DNA of 64,000 bases, taken from positions 57,591,981 to 57,655,980 of the forward strand of contig NC_083693.1 in assembly GCF_033118175.1 (NCBI RefSeq), given 5' to 3'. Origin of the DNA: Dama dama. Its lineage: Eukaryota; Chordata; Mammalia; Artiodactyla; Cervidae. Positions 46,947-58,500 of this stretch are shown here, one piece after another. The notes below the pieces were generated by a model. That model saw nothing but the letters and a program-made list of their open reading frames with translations, searched no databases and was not told the origin of the DNA. A program made the translations under genes and the position numbers. Numbering within the stretch: position 1 is the first letter of the stretch; every line of letters begins with the position of its first letter.

Positions 46947-47441
46947 CTTGCTGTTCAGTCATTCATTCGCATCCTGCTATCTGCCACCCCATGAACTGCA
47001 TAGCATGCCAGACTTCCCTATCACCAACTCCTAGAGCTTTCTCAAACTCATGTCCATGGAGTTGGTGATGCCATCCAACCATCTCATCCTCTGTCTTCCC
47101 CTTCTCCTTCCGCCTTCAGTCTTTCCCAGCATCAGGGTCTTTTCCAATGAGTCAGTTCTTCACATCAGGTGGCCAAAGTATTGGAATTTCAGCTTCAGCA
47201 TCAGTCCTTCCAATGAATATTCAGGGTTAATTTCCTTCAGGATTGACTGGTTTGGTCTCCTTGCATTCCAAGGGACTCTCAAGAGCCTTCTCCAACGCCA
47301 CAGTTCAAGAGCATCAATTCTTTGGTGGTCAGCCTTCTTTATGGTCCAACTCTCACATCCATACATGGCTACTGGAAAAACTTTTGCTTTGACTATGCGG
47401 ACCTTTGTTGGCAATGTAATGTCTCTGCTTTTTAACTTCCT
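46947..47441 (-). mobile_element. BovB LINE 3' fragment
   Basis: About 495 bp on the minus strand. The frame 47160-47414 minus gives VRIVKAKVFPVAMYGCESWT, then DALELWRWRRLLRVPW and the LKLKFQYFGHLM block. The 3' end has more substitutions (tgctgttcagtcattcattc). No target duplication was clear. Confidence 0.9.
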
Positions 47442-49682
47442 AGATTCTTTTAAGTTTAAATGAGATGTGATCCAGACTCCTTAGTCTTTTTAAAGAGCCT
47501 TATTATGTGACTGAATACTCTGACCTTTTGATCTTTCGGAGGTATAGGCAAAAGATTGTACAATCATGCACTAGGTTTTTTGTCTAGAGCATACTTTCTC
47601 TTAATTTTTAGTATCTTTTGCAATCTGGATAGCCTGGAAATTTCTCAAATCCTCGAGTCCTCCTTCCTCTTTATTTAACAATTTAACCTAAATTTATCTC
47701 ATTCTTCTCACTTTTCATTATAAATATCTAGAAGATCATTCAACACTTTCCCCAACTAAATATGTAAGTGTTGCTGTACTTTCAACATTTTGCCTGGAAA
47801 ATCTCAGCTAAATGTTCAGTTTTGTCATTTACAAAGTCTGCTTTCCGCGTAACAGCAAGACATACTTCTACCAAACTTACTGCCACTTAAGACAGGATCC
47901 AGTTTCTACTCTTCTCACTTCATTCTTAGCTCTCATTGGCAGTAACTTTCACGTCCATATTTCTTAACAGTTTATTCATAATGATTCACATATTTTCTGA
48001 AACAATTTCGATTTTTTTTATCACACGTCTCACCTTATTCTAAGTCTTCAGCAACAGAGTCACTAACATCTATATTTCTTACAATCTATTCAAAGCAATC
48101 CAGGCATTTTCTATCATGCTTCTCAAGACAGATGCATGAGAAAAGAAATGTTAGCAAATTATAAATTTTAAAAACTTGTGACTATGTTAAAGTTTTCAAA
48201 ATCCAGAAAACTAGCATACTATGTTTTATTAATAAACTGACTGAGAAACCTCTGTGATACTTTCCCTCCTCTATTTTTTGATAACCTCATCCAAATAACT
48301 TAAAAATATAAATTTTATTAGAGAGAAGAAAAAGATAATTCTGTTATTCCTCTAACATAAATGATTATTTTTTTCTTATTTTGATATGCTAGAAATATTT
48401 CTTTTTGCTTCACAATCTGTTATTGGAAATCCCATGTAAAATTTTAGAATTATTATAAAATTTGGGTAAAATCCTTTTCAAGTATTTTCTTTTCTGAATT
48501 GTAAGATTTCAAGGAACATACAGTTTTCTTGGGTATTCTCCCATCTCAAATACTATTTGAACTGTTCACGGACATTCATCAGCTGGTCACTGATTCTTTA
48601 TAACAGCTCTATATTATATTGTTTGTTGTTGTTGCAGTTGTTAATGTCACCATTTTGTGTCAATTGAGAAGTAATGTTAAATATATTTCCCTTATGTTCA
48701 TATGATTTCACTTCTTGTCATGAATTGGATAATCAAAAATACAAGGGCCTAGTCAATACAACAACACCAATTTAGCAATGAATTTAAAAAGGAGTTCCTC
48801 ATTGAAACCCATATTTTTCAGTCCATTTCAGTTTCAAGGTGGCATTTTGTGAACCATTTTAAGAAACTGTCAAGCTTCAGGAGAACAAGATGAAACAGAT
48901 ATATAAAGATGTGATCTGATACTTTAGAATATTTAAATGTGTGACCTCACACATACATTCAATCTTTATAGTGGTACTTCTGCAAATACAGAAATTCTGA
49001 AAAATTCTATTTTGTATGATTCTCATAAAATATTTTTCTCTGGTCATAACTGTGTAAACTGTATCATTGAGCATAATTAGGATAGAAAAGAACTGTTTTG
49101 AATAGGTGGCAATGAGTATGAAATTTTGTGTCTACAATCTTATACGTATGATTGCTAGAAGAATTTTCCACATACTAAATTATTGTTTAGTACATTTAAA
49201 CCCTTGTTTCTCTTCTGTTACCCATAGTTTTACTCCGGGATGCCCTCGAGTGTGTTTATTTGCAAATTGTGACCTTGTCCCTGTGTGTCACAATGCCAGA
49301 TCAATCATCCCATCAGTAGTGGGACTATAGGAAAAGGACTAGCTATATAACAACCATACACAGAAGTGGTACATATATTCCATTAAGCTCAATCTAATCA
49401 TGTCCTCAAATTATCTTCATTTGGATCCCCGAAATACCTGCAGCCATCCCAGCACCACTAAACAGCGGAATTATGATGAAGAGGAAGTTGAAGTAACAAA
49501 TTGCAGTCAGCTAAAATATCTTATTTTGGCAAATTTTACAGAAAAATGATTCATGTAGTATATTTTCAGGACCCCTCCCAAGCCGTTGAAGGGCTCTAGA
49601 GGGCCATAAATAGAGGGCCATAAGACTTTAAGGAAAAATTTCTCCTCTAAGAAACTGATTCATCCTATGTCTTTTGTAACTT
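47442..49682. other. Unique AT-rich sequence, no gene seen
   Basis: Over 2 kb with no recognised repeat family. A short (TTG)n patch lies near 48622-48640. Frames at 48877-49074 (minus) and 49106-49330 (plus) are short and unrecognised. Confidence 0.45.
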
Positions 49683-49901
49683 CGTGCGAAGTTGCTTCAG
49701 TGGTGTCCGGCTCTTTGTGCCACACGGGCTGCAGCCCACCAGACTCCCCTGTCCATGGGATTCTCCAGGCAAGAATATTGGAGTGGGTTGCCATTTCTTC
49801 CTCCAAAGAATCTTCCCGACCCAGGGATCGAAACTTTGTCTCTTTTGTCTCCTGCATTGGCAGGCAGGTTCTTTACCATTAGCACCGTCTGGGAAGCCCC
49901 A
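49683..49901 (-). mobile_element. Bov-tA SINE
   Basis: The minus strand has the tRNA-type head at the right end (ggggcttcccagacggtgct) and the Bov-A body; the 3' end is at 'gtgcgaagttgcttcagtgg'. Moderate divergence; no clear target duplication. Confidence 0.9.
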
Positions 49902-50090
49902 TTTGATGGCAACTCCATTAAGAAAAATGGAGTGATTTTTACTTAATTTTTAAATTCACTCTCCCTGTGCTAAAGTGCTAAAGTCAAGTCCGACGTAAAT
50001 ACTTCAAGTATACTCAGATTCCAAACTTTATTACTGTGACTTGATTTTCCATTGACTCTCATTTGTATATTTTAATAATGTCCTAATGTA

Positions 50091-50717
50091 GATAGAGAGA
50101 CAGTGGAAACAGTGCCAGACTTTATTTTTTTGGGCTCCAAAATCACTGCAGATGGTGACTGCCTCCATGAAATTAATAGATGCTTACTCCTTGCAAGGAA
50201 AGTAATGACCAACCTGGATAGCATATTAAAAAGCAGAGACATTACTTTGCCAACAAAGGTCCATCTGGTCAAGGCTATGGTTTTTCCAGTGGTTATGTAT
50301 GGATGTGAGAGTTGGACTGTGAAGAAAGCTGAGCACCAAAAAATTGATGCTTTTGAACTGTGGTGTTGGAGAAGACTGTTGAGAGTCCCTTGGACTGCAA
50401 GGAGATCCAACCAGTCCATCCTAAAGGAGATCAGTCCTGGGTGTTCATTGGAAGGACTGATGCTGAAGCTGAAACTCCAATACTTTGGCCACCTCATGCA
50501 AAGAGTTAACTCATTTGAAAAGACCCTGACGCTGGGAGGGATTGGGGGCAGGAGGAGAAGGGGACGACAGAGGATGAGATGGCTGGATGGCATCACCGAC
50601 TCGATGGACATGGGTTTGAATAAACTCCGGGAGTTTGTGATGGACAGGGAGGCCTGGCGTGCTGCGATTCATGGGGTCACAAAGAGTCAGACACGACTGA
50701 GCAATTGAACTGAATGT
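50091..50717 (+). mobile_element. BovB LINE 3' part with an open ORF end
   Basis: About 627 bp of BovB whose 201-residue frame (50103-50708) is open from ETVPDFIFLGSKITADGDC to the natural C-terminal ...GVTKSQTRLSN stop. It covers the region after the RT catalytic core: ILKSRDITLPTKVHLVKAM, MYGCESWTVKKAEHQKIDAF, ELWCWRRLLRVPWTARRSNQ and RRRRGRQRMRWLDGITDSMD. It lacks endonuclease and RT catalytic domains, so it is inactive. The hexamer aatgta on both sides may be a target-site remnant. The open frame suggests a comparatively young copy. Confidence 0.93.
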
Positions 50718-50754
50718 ATTTCTCTTCTTTTGCTTTTCCTTTTCCTTTCATCTA

Positions 50755-51400
50755 CTCTCAACATGCCAATATGACTGCTACATTTAACATTCAGTTATAT
50801 CTAAATTGGATCATGGTGCTTCTCTGCTCAGCACCCATGACTGGTCATCTTAAGTAAAAGCCAGGGTCATTACTGTGGCCAAGAGGCCTAGACCCCTCTC
50901 TTCTTGGCCTCATCTCCTTTTACCCTCACCCTCCTTTGCTACAACCACCCTGGGCTCTTCACGGCCTCACACACGTCAGGCAGTTGCACAGCTTATGATC
51001 TTAGCCCTCGCAGCTCCCACTGCCTGGAGGAACTGTGTCCACATGTTCCCAGGGCTTGTCCTCTCGCTTCTGTCAGGACTTTACTCAAAAGTCACCTCAT
51101 TGAGGATCTCCCTGGCCATCTTATCTATAATTTCACCCTTGTCTACTGCCACAGATTCTTCAGATAGCTTTTCTTGCCCTCTTTATTTTTAGTAATTATC
51201 ATTTGCTAAATGAATATATGCTTTATTTTTGTTTGTGTATTTTTCTTACACATAGTCTTTACCTACCACTAAAAAATAATCTCTGTGAAGCAAATGTATT
51301 TGTCCCTTTTGTTCACAGTGCCCTTCTAATGCATAGACGGGTGTATAGCCTAAAGTAGGTGCTCAATAAATATTTTAAATGAATATTTTTAAATAAATGA
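50755..51400 (+). repeat. L2 LINE 3' part
   Basis: The plus strand runs through the L2 3' region in order: 'attggatcatggtgcttctctgc', 'gtggccaagaggcctagacccct', 'ggactttactcaaaagtcacctcattgaggatctccctggcc', 'ttgttcacagtgcccttctaatgc' and the end 'agtaggtgctcaataaatattttaaatgaat'. It is the best preserved L2 in the window. The overlapping frames at 50875-51192 and 50904-51167 are remnants or chance. Confidence 0.85.
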
Positions 51401-52242
51401 CTTATTGACTTGGAGAATACACAGTCACCTTTTATTTATCAACCTCTTGAGTTGTTCTCAAGTCCTTCAAAATAGAACTTATAATGTCAGTGTGTTACAA
51501 TATTTTGCAATGACCTACAAAGTATCGTCATCGTCATATGATTGTTTTTTTAATTTTCTTCTTTACTGTACACCTCTTGGGTCAGGGTCTGTGACACAAT
51601 CATCTTTATATTCTTGGTGTGTAGTTTATCAACTGTAATGCAGTAAGCTTTTGAATAATATACATCAAAATAATCCTAAAATTAAGCGATCACATTGCCT
51701 AAATACCGATGATAAATTTTATTCTAAGACACAGAGGTAAGAGTTGTTCTCTCCTCCAGATAAAAAGGAGTTGACAGGTCAAATATTTAATTGTAAAGCC
51801 TAAGTTAGACAATCCTTGGAGTTCCATGTTCAGCAAGAAAGTAGCTCAGAAGTTATAATCAGTAGCTATAATAGAAGTTATAATAGTAGCTCAGACGTTA
51901 TAATACAGTAGCTCAGAAGTTATAATCAGAGACAAGCCCATAATGGATTATTCGGTTAAACTAGTTGTTTACAAATCATGAGGCATGTAATAAAGGCCGT
52001 TTTTGGTCTAAAAGGCCTTTCAATATTTTTCTTGTCAATGGAAAGGGGAGAATCACTTGAAATGTTCAAGAGATCCTATTCACTTGTGGATTACACTCTG
52101 GGGCAGCATCTCCCAAAGTGTATAGAGAAAATTACATTCATGGGATGTTGATTTGATGAAATAGGTTAAATGAAAAGAAGCAGGAAGGACCTAACAGGTG
52201 AAAGAAAGTTAAAATGATTTCTTTACTGCAGGATTTCTCCCA
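51401..52242. other. Unique sequence containing a small tandem repeat
   Basis: No gene seen; see the separate entry for the tandem repeat at 51840-51927. Confidence 0.45.
51840..51927. repeat. Four-unit minisatellite, 21-24 bp unit
   Basis: Four head-to-tail copies of agtagctcagaagttataat(c): 51840-51860, 51861-51884 (rearranged copy), 51885-51906 (one substitution) and 51907-51927 (identical to the first). It probably arose by local duplication. Confidence 0.9.
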
Positions 52243-52557
52243 ACCTTTATTTATTTATGGCCGTGCTGGGTCTTCATAGCTGCACGCAGGCTTTCTTTAG
52301 TTGCGGTGAGTGGGGGCCAGTCTTTGTTGCGGTGTGCGGGCTCTCCCATTGCAGTAGCCTCTCTCGTTGCGGGGCACAGGCTGTAGACACATAGGCTTCA
52401 GTAGCTGTGGCTCACGGGCTCCAGAGCACAGGCTCAGTGGCTGTGGCTCATGGACTTCGCTGCACAGTGGCATGTGGGATCTTCCTGGACCAGGGATAGA
52501 TCCTGCGTCCCCTGAGTTGGCAGGTGGATTCTTAACTACTAGACCACCAGGGAAGCC
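52243..52557 (-). mobile_element. CHR-type SINE (cetartiodactyl)
   Basis: On the minus strand the head is gggcttccctggtggtctag with 'gttaagaatccacctgccaa', followed by 'ctggtccaggaagatcccacatg' and a GC-rich body about gctccagagcccgtgagccac, ending in a TAAATAAATA-type tail at 52243. This is the CHR tRNA-derived SINE shared by ruminants, whales and hippos. Flanks 'ctcccaacctt' and 'tccccagcctt' may be a decayed target duplication. Confidence 0.88.
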
Positions 52558-54810
52558 CTTCCCCAGCCTTGGATATGTGTGATAATTCACCAAGAAATGA
52601 GTACAGAAGCCCATATTCTTTAAAAGACTTTGTTCAGAGAACCCCTTTATTTGCTTTTCCTTGCATCTTTACTTTGAGATACATTTTAGAGGTATCTCCA
52701 TAAACAGCAAATCCTGATGTGTCTTAACATCTCAGAAAAAGAGACCCACAACAGAGACCCTGGCTTTGGGTAATGGTCTCCACAGGTTGTTACCATGTGC
52801 TGTGACAGTGTTCTAACTCAAACTGTCTTCCTTTCACACAATGCCTTAACAGTCATTCATATTTACTACTGAGATACATATTTCATTGCTTTATTCATTC
52901 AGTGATTTTTTTTCCCTTTAAAAAGACCCATCAGCTGATAGTTGACAGGATCTTCTAATGCTACCTGAAAGTGAGTAATTCTGAGCAACTATATTAGAGT
53001 AGTCCCCCTATGGATACTAATGGTTCAAACTACTGTAATCATTTTGCCAACCACTGTAGGTATTGTTGTCAGGCCCCGTGATGTGATCTAAATACTTTGC
53101 AAATATGAAACATTTTTCTGTTAACCCTGTTTGGGACTGTCGGCATTCTGATTATATCATTTGGCAGAGGCCACTTTTTCCAACAGAATATTCTCTATAT
53201 CTGAAATATTACACAAGACAGTATGGCAGCTGTGTGAAAACCTGGTTGATTTTGAAGTGATCTCCAGCTTTATGATTGTCTGAGTTTCAAAATAGAATGA
53301 GTATGATTACAGCCTACATAAAATGTTACAGGCTACAGAAAAGCTGGCTTCAAATCAAATGCCAAATAATGCTACGTTGTTTGTACTTTAGAGTTGTTGA
53401 AACATTTAGAAAACACTGGGTTTGACTTCACAAACATTTATTGAGCACTCACTGTATGCAAAACAGTTTGTTTCCTGCTAATAATCCCTGGAGCAAAAAT
53501 AGTCTCACTGTTTAATCAAGAAGCATTTATGGTACACCCAGTGAGACGGTTCTTTTCAATACCACTGTAATTCTGTGTAGCTAATATTCATCCAGGCCAT
53601 ATAAGAAATGTGTGAAGATAATTAAATGAGTGTAATTGGGAAAGGATCAGTAATGCTGAAAACTTAGTCACTCTAACTTCACATCAATTCCCCTTTTGAT
53701 GAACTGGGCAAGTGAGATGTGATTTGACAGGGTTGGATGCTGAGAGAGGAATTATGCCAATAATTTCACCTATTAGAGATTAATTCCCAATGAATTAGAA
53801 ATTGAGTGATTAAAACCAAACAGAAAGTAAAGAGTTTATCTAAGTCAAGACTGTCAGTTCTGAGACCCAGAAGAGAACATAAAACATCTATCCAGTGTCA
53901 GCAAGGTGAACGCTTAAATGAGTCTGGGTGTGGAGGGAGCTAGAATGGGCTCAGATGTCATGATGCAGTTCAGGGAGAGGGTCCAGGGCCAAAAACTGAA
54001 TCGTACCATACTTGATATTTGATAAATATCAACAAGTGGATGAAGACATGAACTCAAGTTAAGACTAGGAAACCAAATCAGAAAATCCAGGAAATCATTA
54101 GAGACAAGAACAGCATCAGCAAAAGTTAATGTGCTGGTTTGAAACAGAGGGACAACCTAGAGGGGAGAAAACACTGGCATTTGTTCTTTTGTTTACATTT
54201 AGAAAATAATGCAAGGAAATGTCAGGCTTCAGGGACTCCTCAGGTGGTGGAGATTCAAGACTGATACATATGAATTCTTCCTTTCTGAAAACAGGCCCCT
54301 GAGAAAAGCAATCTCTGAGTTTGTACCTATTCCATCATCAAAGCAGGAAAGAACTAGGGTTTGTCCAATCTGCTTCTGTTTATCTGGGGATTTGGAAAAA
54401 GATCATTCTGGAGAATGGAAGGCAGAAATTCCCACCCACCAGCCCCTCTCCACCTATATTTTGGTGCTTTTCCTCACTTGGGCTGTTGATCACTTTTTTA
54501 TATCTTTATCTAGGAAATTGGAAGGGGCAGTGGTCTGTGGTGAGGTAGACAAATGCTTATGGAAGAAGAATAAGGATCATTTTAGGCTTAATTTCAGCTG
54601 TGTGCCCTAGAGTCAAAATAAACATTGCATCAAGATCTATTTATGGCAGCAAAGCTTATTGCCAAAATACAGATTGTATTGCTAGTATGTATGATATTGT
54701 AAGTGTTCTTAGTTGCCAAGATTTCATATGATCTCTGCAATCAGGGAAAGCTAAGAAGTAAAAAATTTATTGAATTCCTTAGTATATTATTAAGAGATAT
54801 CAACACAATT
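52558..54810. other. Unique sequence, no gene seen
   Basis: A weak L2/MIR-like phrase (acaaacatttattgagcact, 53431-53450) is present. The 133-residue plus frame at 54209-54610 resembles no family I know, and I treat it as chance. Confidence 0.4.
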
Positions 54811-54814
54811 CAAG

Positions 54815-55085
54815 AAATATTCATTGATAGCCCTAGAAAGCAAGGTGGGCATTTCCTTCCATCGTGGAGCTAACAGTTTAGCCTAAATACATATAATCAG
54901 TAAGAACCAACTCAAGTGTTAAAAAAGAAGGCCTATGGAAAAACTCAGCAGTCTCTTTTAAGGTGCTTAATATAGTATTGTGAGTTAAGGACATCTTTCC
55001 TGTATAACTAATAATTAAACTGAAACTTAAAAACCTGATAATCTGATGAATAAAAGAAATCATGAAATGAGTGTGATGGTATCAC
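54815..55085 (-). repeat. Possible L2 fragment
   Basis: 'aatattcattgatagccctag', 'ttccatcgtggagctaacagttt' follow the antisense L2 3' end ('...atttattgagca..., ...tggagcttacattct'). Very diverged, low confidence. Confidence 0.4.
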
Positions 55086-55099
55086 TGTAGGTGGGGCAA

Positions 55100-55320
55100 G
55101 TCAATAACTATCACTCATGAACACTTGGAGTGTGTCAGACATTTCGTGTATCTTAGGTCATTTAATCATGACCACAGCCTCAGAAGATGGATACTAGCAT
55201 CTCCTAGGAAGACTGATGGATTTTCCCAGTGCTGAACATCTAATGATGTAGAGACTGCCTTCACATACAGGTCTGATTTCAAAGCTCCCCATGCCTTTTA
55301 TCTCAAAGTCCTTTACCAGT
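55100..55320 (-). repeat. MIR SINE
   Basis: Antisense MIR order: 'actatcactcatgaacacttggagtgtgtcagacatttcgtgtatcttaggtcatttaatc', 'cacagcctcagaagatggatac', 'gattttcccagtgctgaaca' and 'aggtctgatttcaaagctcc'. Old and diverged. Confidence 0.6.
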
Positions 55321-55325
55321 GCCTT

Positions 55326-55541
55326 GCATGTGTAAGAGCTCAGTCCCTTTATTCATAGCCAACTCTTTGCAATCTTATGGACTGTAGCCTTCCAGGCTCC
55401 TCTGTCCATGGGATTCTCCAGGCAAGAATACTTGAGTGGGTAGCCATTCTCTTCTCCAGGGGATATTCTAGACCCAGGGATTCAACCCTGGTCCCCCATA
55501 TTGCAGGTAGATTCTTTACCATCTGAGCCACCAGGAAAGCG
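55326..55541 (-). mobile_element. Bov-tA SINE
   Basis: Minus-strand Bov-tA with its head at the right end (gcgctttcctggtggctcag) and Bov-A body; the 3' end lies at 'gtaagagctcagtcccttta'. No clear target duplication. Confidence 0.9.
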
Positions 55542-58500
55542 CAATACATACAAGGAGATAAAAGAAATTCAGTGGTTGTAATTTTGATGCCTTTGAGGCC
55601 TGCATCGCATCCCTTAGCCACTTTTGATTTTAACTGCAGCTGGATGCCCAGCCAACAGTGCACTTCAAGCATGAATAACACACCATGTTTTACTGCCTCT
55701 GGGCTTTCCCGGAAGCCATGGGAATTTTCTTATCTTTGGTGAGTTTGTGCAGGTTAATTAGAGGGTTAATACTCTCTGAAGTAACCCTTATAGAATGGAG
55801 GAGAGTTGGCTGGTGGATAAAGGCCCCAGTCTTCTCTCCTTGGAGGGACAGTTCTAGTGCACCTTCCACATGACTCCTTGTAAGGCCCTGGGGTACTAAG
55901 ACCCAGCTGTTGACACAGGTAACCAGCTTAATAAGGAATGATCTGCTTTTCTTGTTTCCCTTTCTCACTCTTTCCACTCCTTTCCTCTTGCTTTCTGAGA
56001 TTATCTCCCAGTGAAATCACCTGCATCCCAGGCCTTGTTTCAGGTTATACTATTGGAGAAATTCAAACTAAGATAATGGCCTTAAGCATTGACTTTTTAG
56101 TAACAATTTTACACTGCATTCCTATTGGAATCTGCTTTATCTTCAGCAAAAAGTATGTTTCTTGTATTTTACCACCATATGGGAATCTTCAGATACTTTA
56201 TTAAAAAAAAAAGAGCATAACATGCTTAAAATATCAAATAAAATCTTGGGGAAATTCAACTACTGAGTAAAGTGTCATTGGAAACATCTATTAGAGAAAC
56301 ACAATTGAAGAGTTAAAGTATCAAAGGCTAAATATTAATAGTACTAAGTATATTTATGAAGCCAGCATTGTATCTGGAAAAATTATATATACCAATCCCA
56401 TTGAGTTTGTATAATTGCATTGATATTTATTTGACCATCTCACTGATATTATAAAAAGTAACTTCCTATAGCCATTTTAAGCTGCTACTTCTTGTCAATT
56501 GCTGCGGCCAGTGCAGCCGGTAGGGATCAAAAGTGGTTGACACACAGTTTGGAAAAAGGAAATAGACAGAAGTAAGGTTTTAAATATGGGACTGGGGGAC
56601 TCAAGACCTCTATCGCTTTTACTGAGCTCTTGGTAGGCAGAAAGTATCTGGTTTTTAGACAGCATAAGATTCCCATGCGCCCAGTCATGTCCCAGAGTTA
56701 ATGTTCTTCTTTGTACTTTGATGCTGTCTCCTAGAACCAAGGGCATCACACAGCCGGGGTCAGCAGTCCTGGCATGAACATGGAGGAACAATCAGCGCAT
56801 GTTGCAAGCAGCATTCTGAACCTGCACTGACCTGGCGTTCCAAGGTCCACACTATGTACCTCCTTAGCTCAGCAAGGCATGATGACCCCAACTAATCAGC
56901 CCCATGGACTTTTTGTTGAGATTATACATAGTTGCTATATCTCGCTTTTATTCTTTTCCCATGCTGTTCTTCTCATGGCTTAGCCAGAGCAACAGGCGGT
57001 CGACTATTAACCCCTTCAGTCAATGACTTTTAAATTTGTGTTCTTTGAATCAGTGTGTTGTATAGATGGTACCAGTGATTTATAATTTCTCTGAGTAAGT
57101 AAACCTCCTCATGATCTAGTTTCCTTATAAAATGCCACATGTTTTTCAGAAAATATAGTCTTCCAGGCTTTCTGTCACTCACATATATTTCAGGAGTAAT
57201 TGCTGTAGTAAAAGGTTTGTGTTTGAAGGGTTTCTATGTTTTTCTGTCTCCTTTAAGTGTCAAATATAGGAACATAGAGAAAGCAAACATCTTGTATTGA
57301 ACAATCTGTCATTCATTGGTTGGTGATGGATGGGGTGAGACTTGTTCAGCCAGTAAATTCACATCCATTTTCTCAGAAAGCTTTTTGACATAGTTTTGTA
57401 AAGTTCTCCCTTGATGTAAAACATTATCCCCTTCTCCCTGTTACTCCTCTTTTTCCATTTCCTCCTCCCTGTTCTACAAGGCAGTGAGATTTCAATTACC
57501 TTGTAGGCCTTTTTAAAAATCAAACACATCTGATGTATTCAGCGAAAGTCAGTGCCTTGATAATCTAGAACTTTCCAAAGAAAATAAATTATGGGTTTTC
57601 TCCTCTTAAAATTCATTAAAATGAGTTGCAAGCAAAGGTAATTATTTGTCTCACATACTGAGAAACAGGTGTACATGCTATTTGGAGATCCAAATGAACT
57701 TGCCAATTAGTGCATTAGGTTTATGTGCAAATGTAGGCTAACTTAATTGCTGTGTCTGAGAAAATTTGGCTGTTTTATAAAGTAAGTTTGGAAAATAACA
57801 CTGCTAGTCATTCACGAGCCGTGATGATAGACTTTTAACAGGCAAGTGGAGAATGGCCACACGCTGCATCCACATCTGGACCTTTTGGGGATGCCAAATT
57901 TGCAATGTCCTGTGTTCTGCCCCCTCAGTTAACACTTTGCACTATTGCATGTGCCACTTGGGATCATGATACTGCTTGGAGCACAGAGCTACAGAAAGAT
58001 AGCTCTGACAGAGCATATATGTGGAGGTGATGGGAAATATGTAACAATATGATGTTGCATTTTAGAAGAATTTAATAAGCCAGAAAAGGACAGGAAAGCA
58101 AGGCCTCCCATATCTGATACCAGTATTGCATTTCAAGAGAATTGGCAAAAATTAAGAAACATCCATCTTAAATAATCTTGCTAAAGATTAATGCTGAGAT
58201 GTCTGATTTCATTTCCTTTTTCTTTTAATTTTAATCTCATGGAAGAGAGCGAGGGGAAGGAGGTTAACTTTCTGAATATTATTGTCTGAAGTGTGAATTG
58301 TGATATTTTTAGGCCAGAAAGATTATTGATGTTTGGCGGAGTGAATTTCCATGAAGCAAGCAAGCGATGTATAAGACAACTGATGATTTAGGATCAGCAT
58401 TTATGCCATGTAGGCTACAATTTGGCAATACATAAATAGCACCTCTTATGAAAAATGCTGGTGCTCTCATAACCCAGCCACTTGTTTGAGTAGCTCTGTG

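Noticed and set aside
54209..54610. A 133-residue plus-strand open frame as a candidate gene
   Set aside because: It resembles no family, a second frame overlaps it, and no splice, promoter or repeat context supports it. One such frame is expected by chance in 64 kb.
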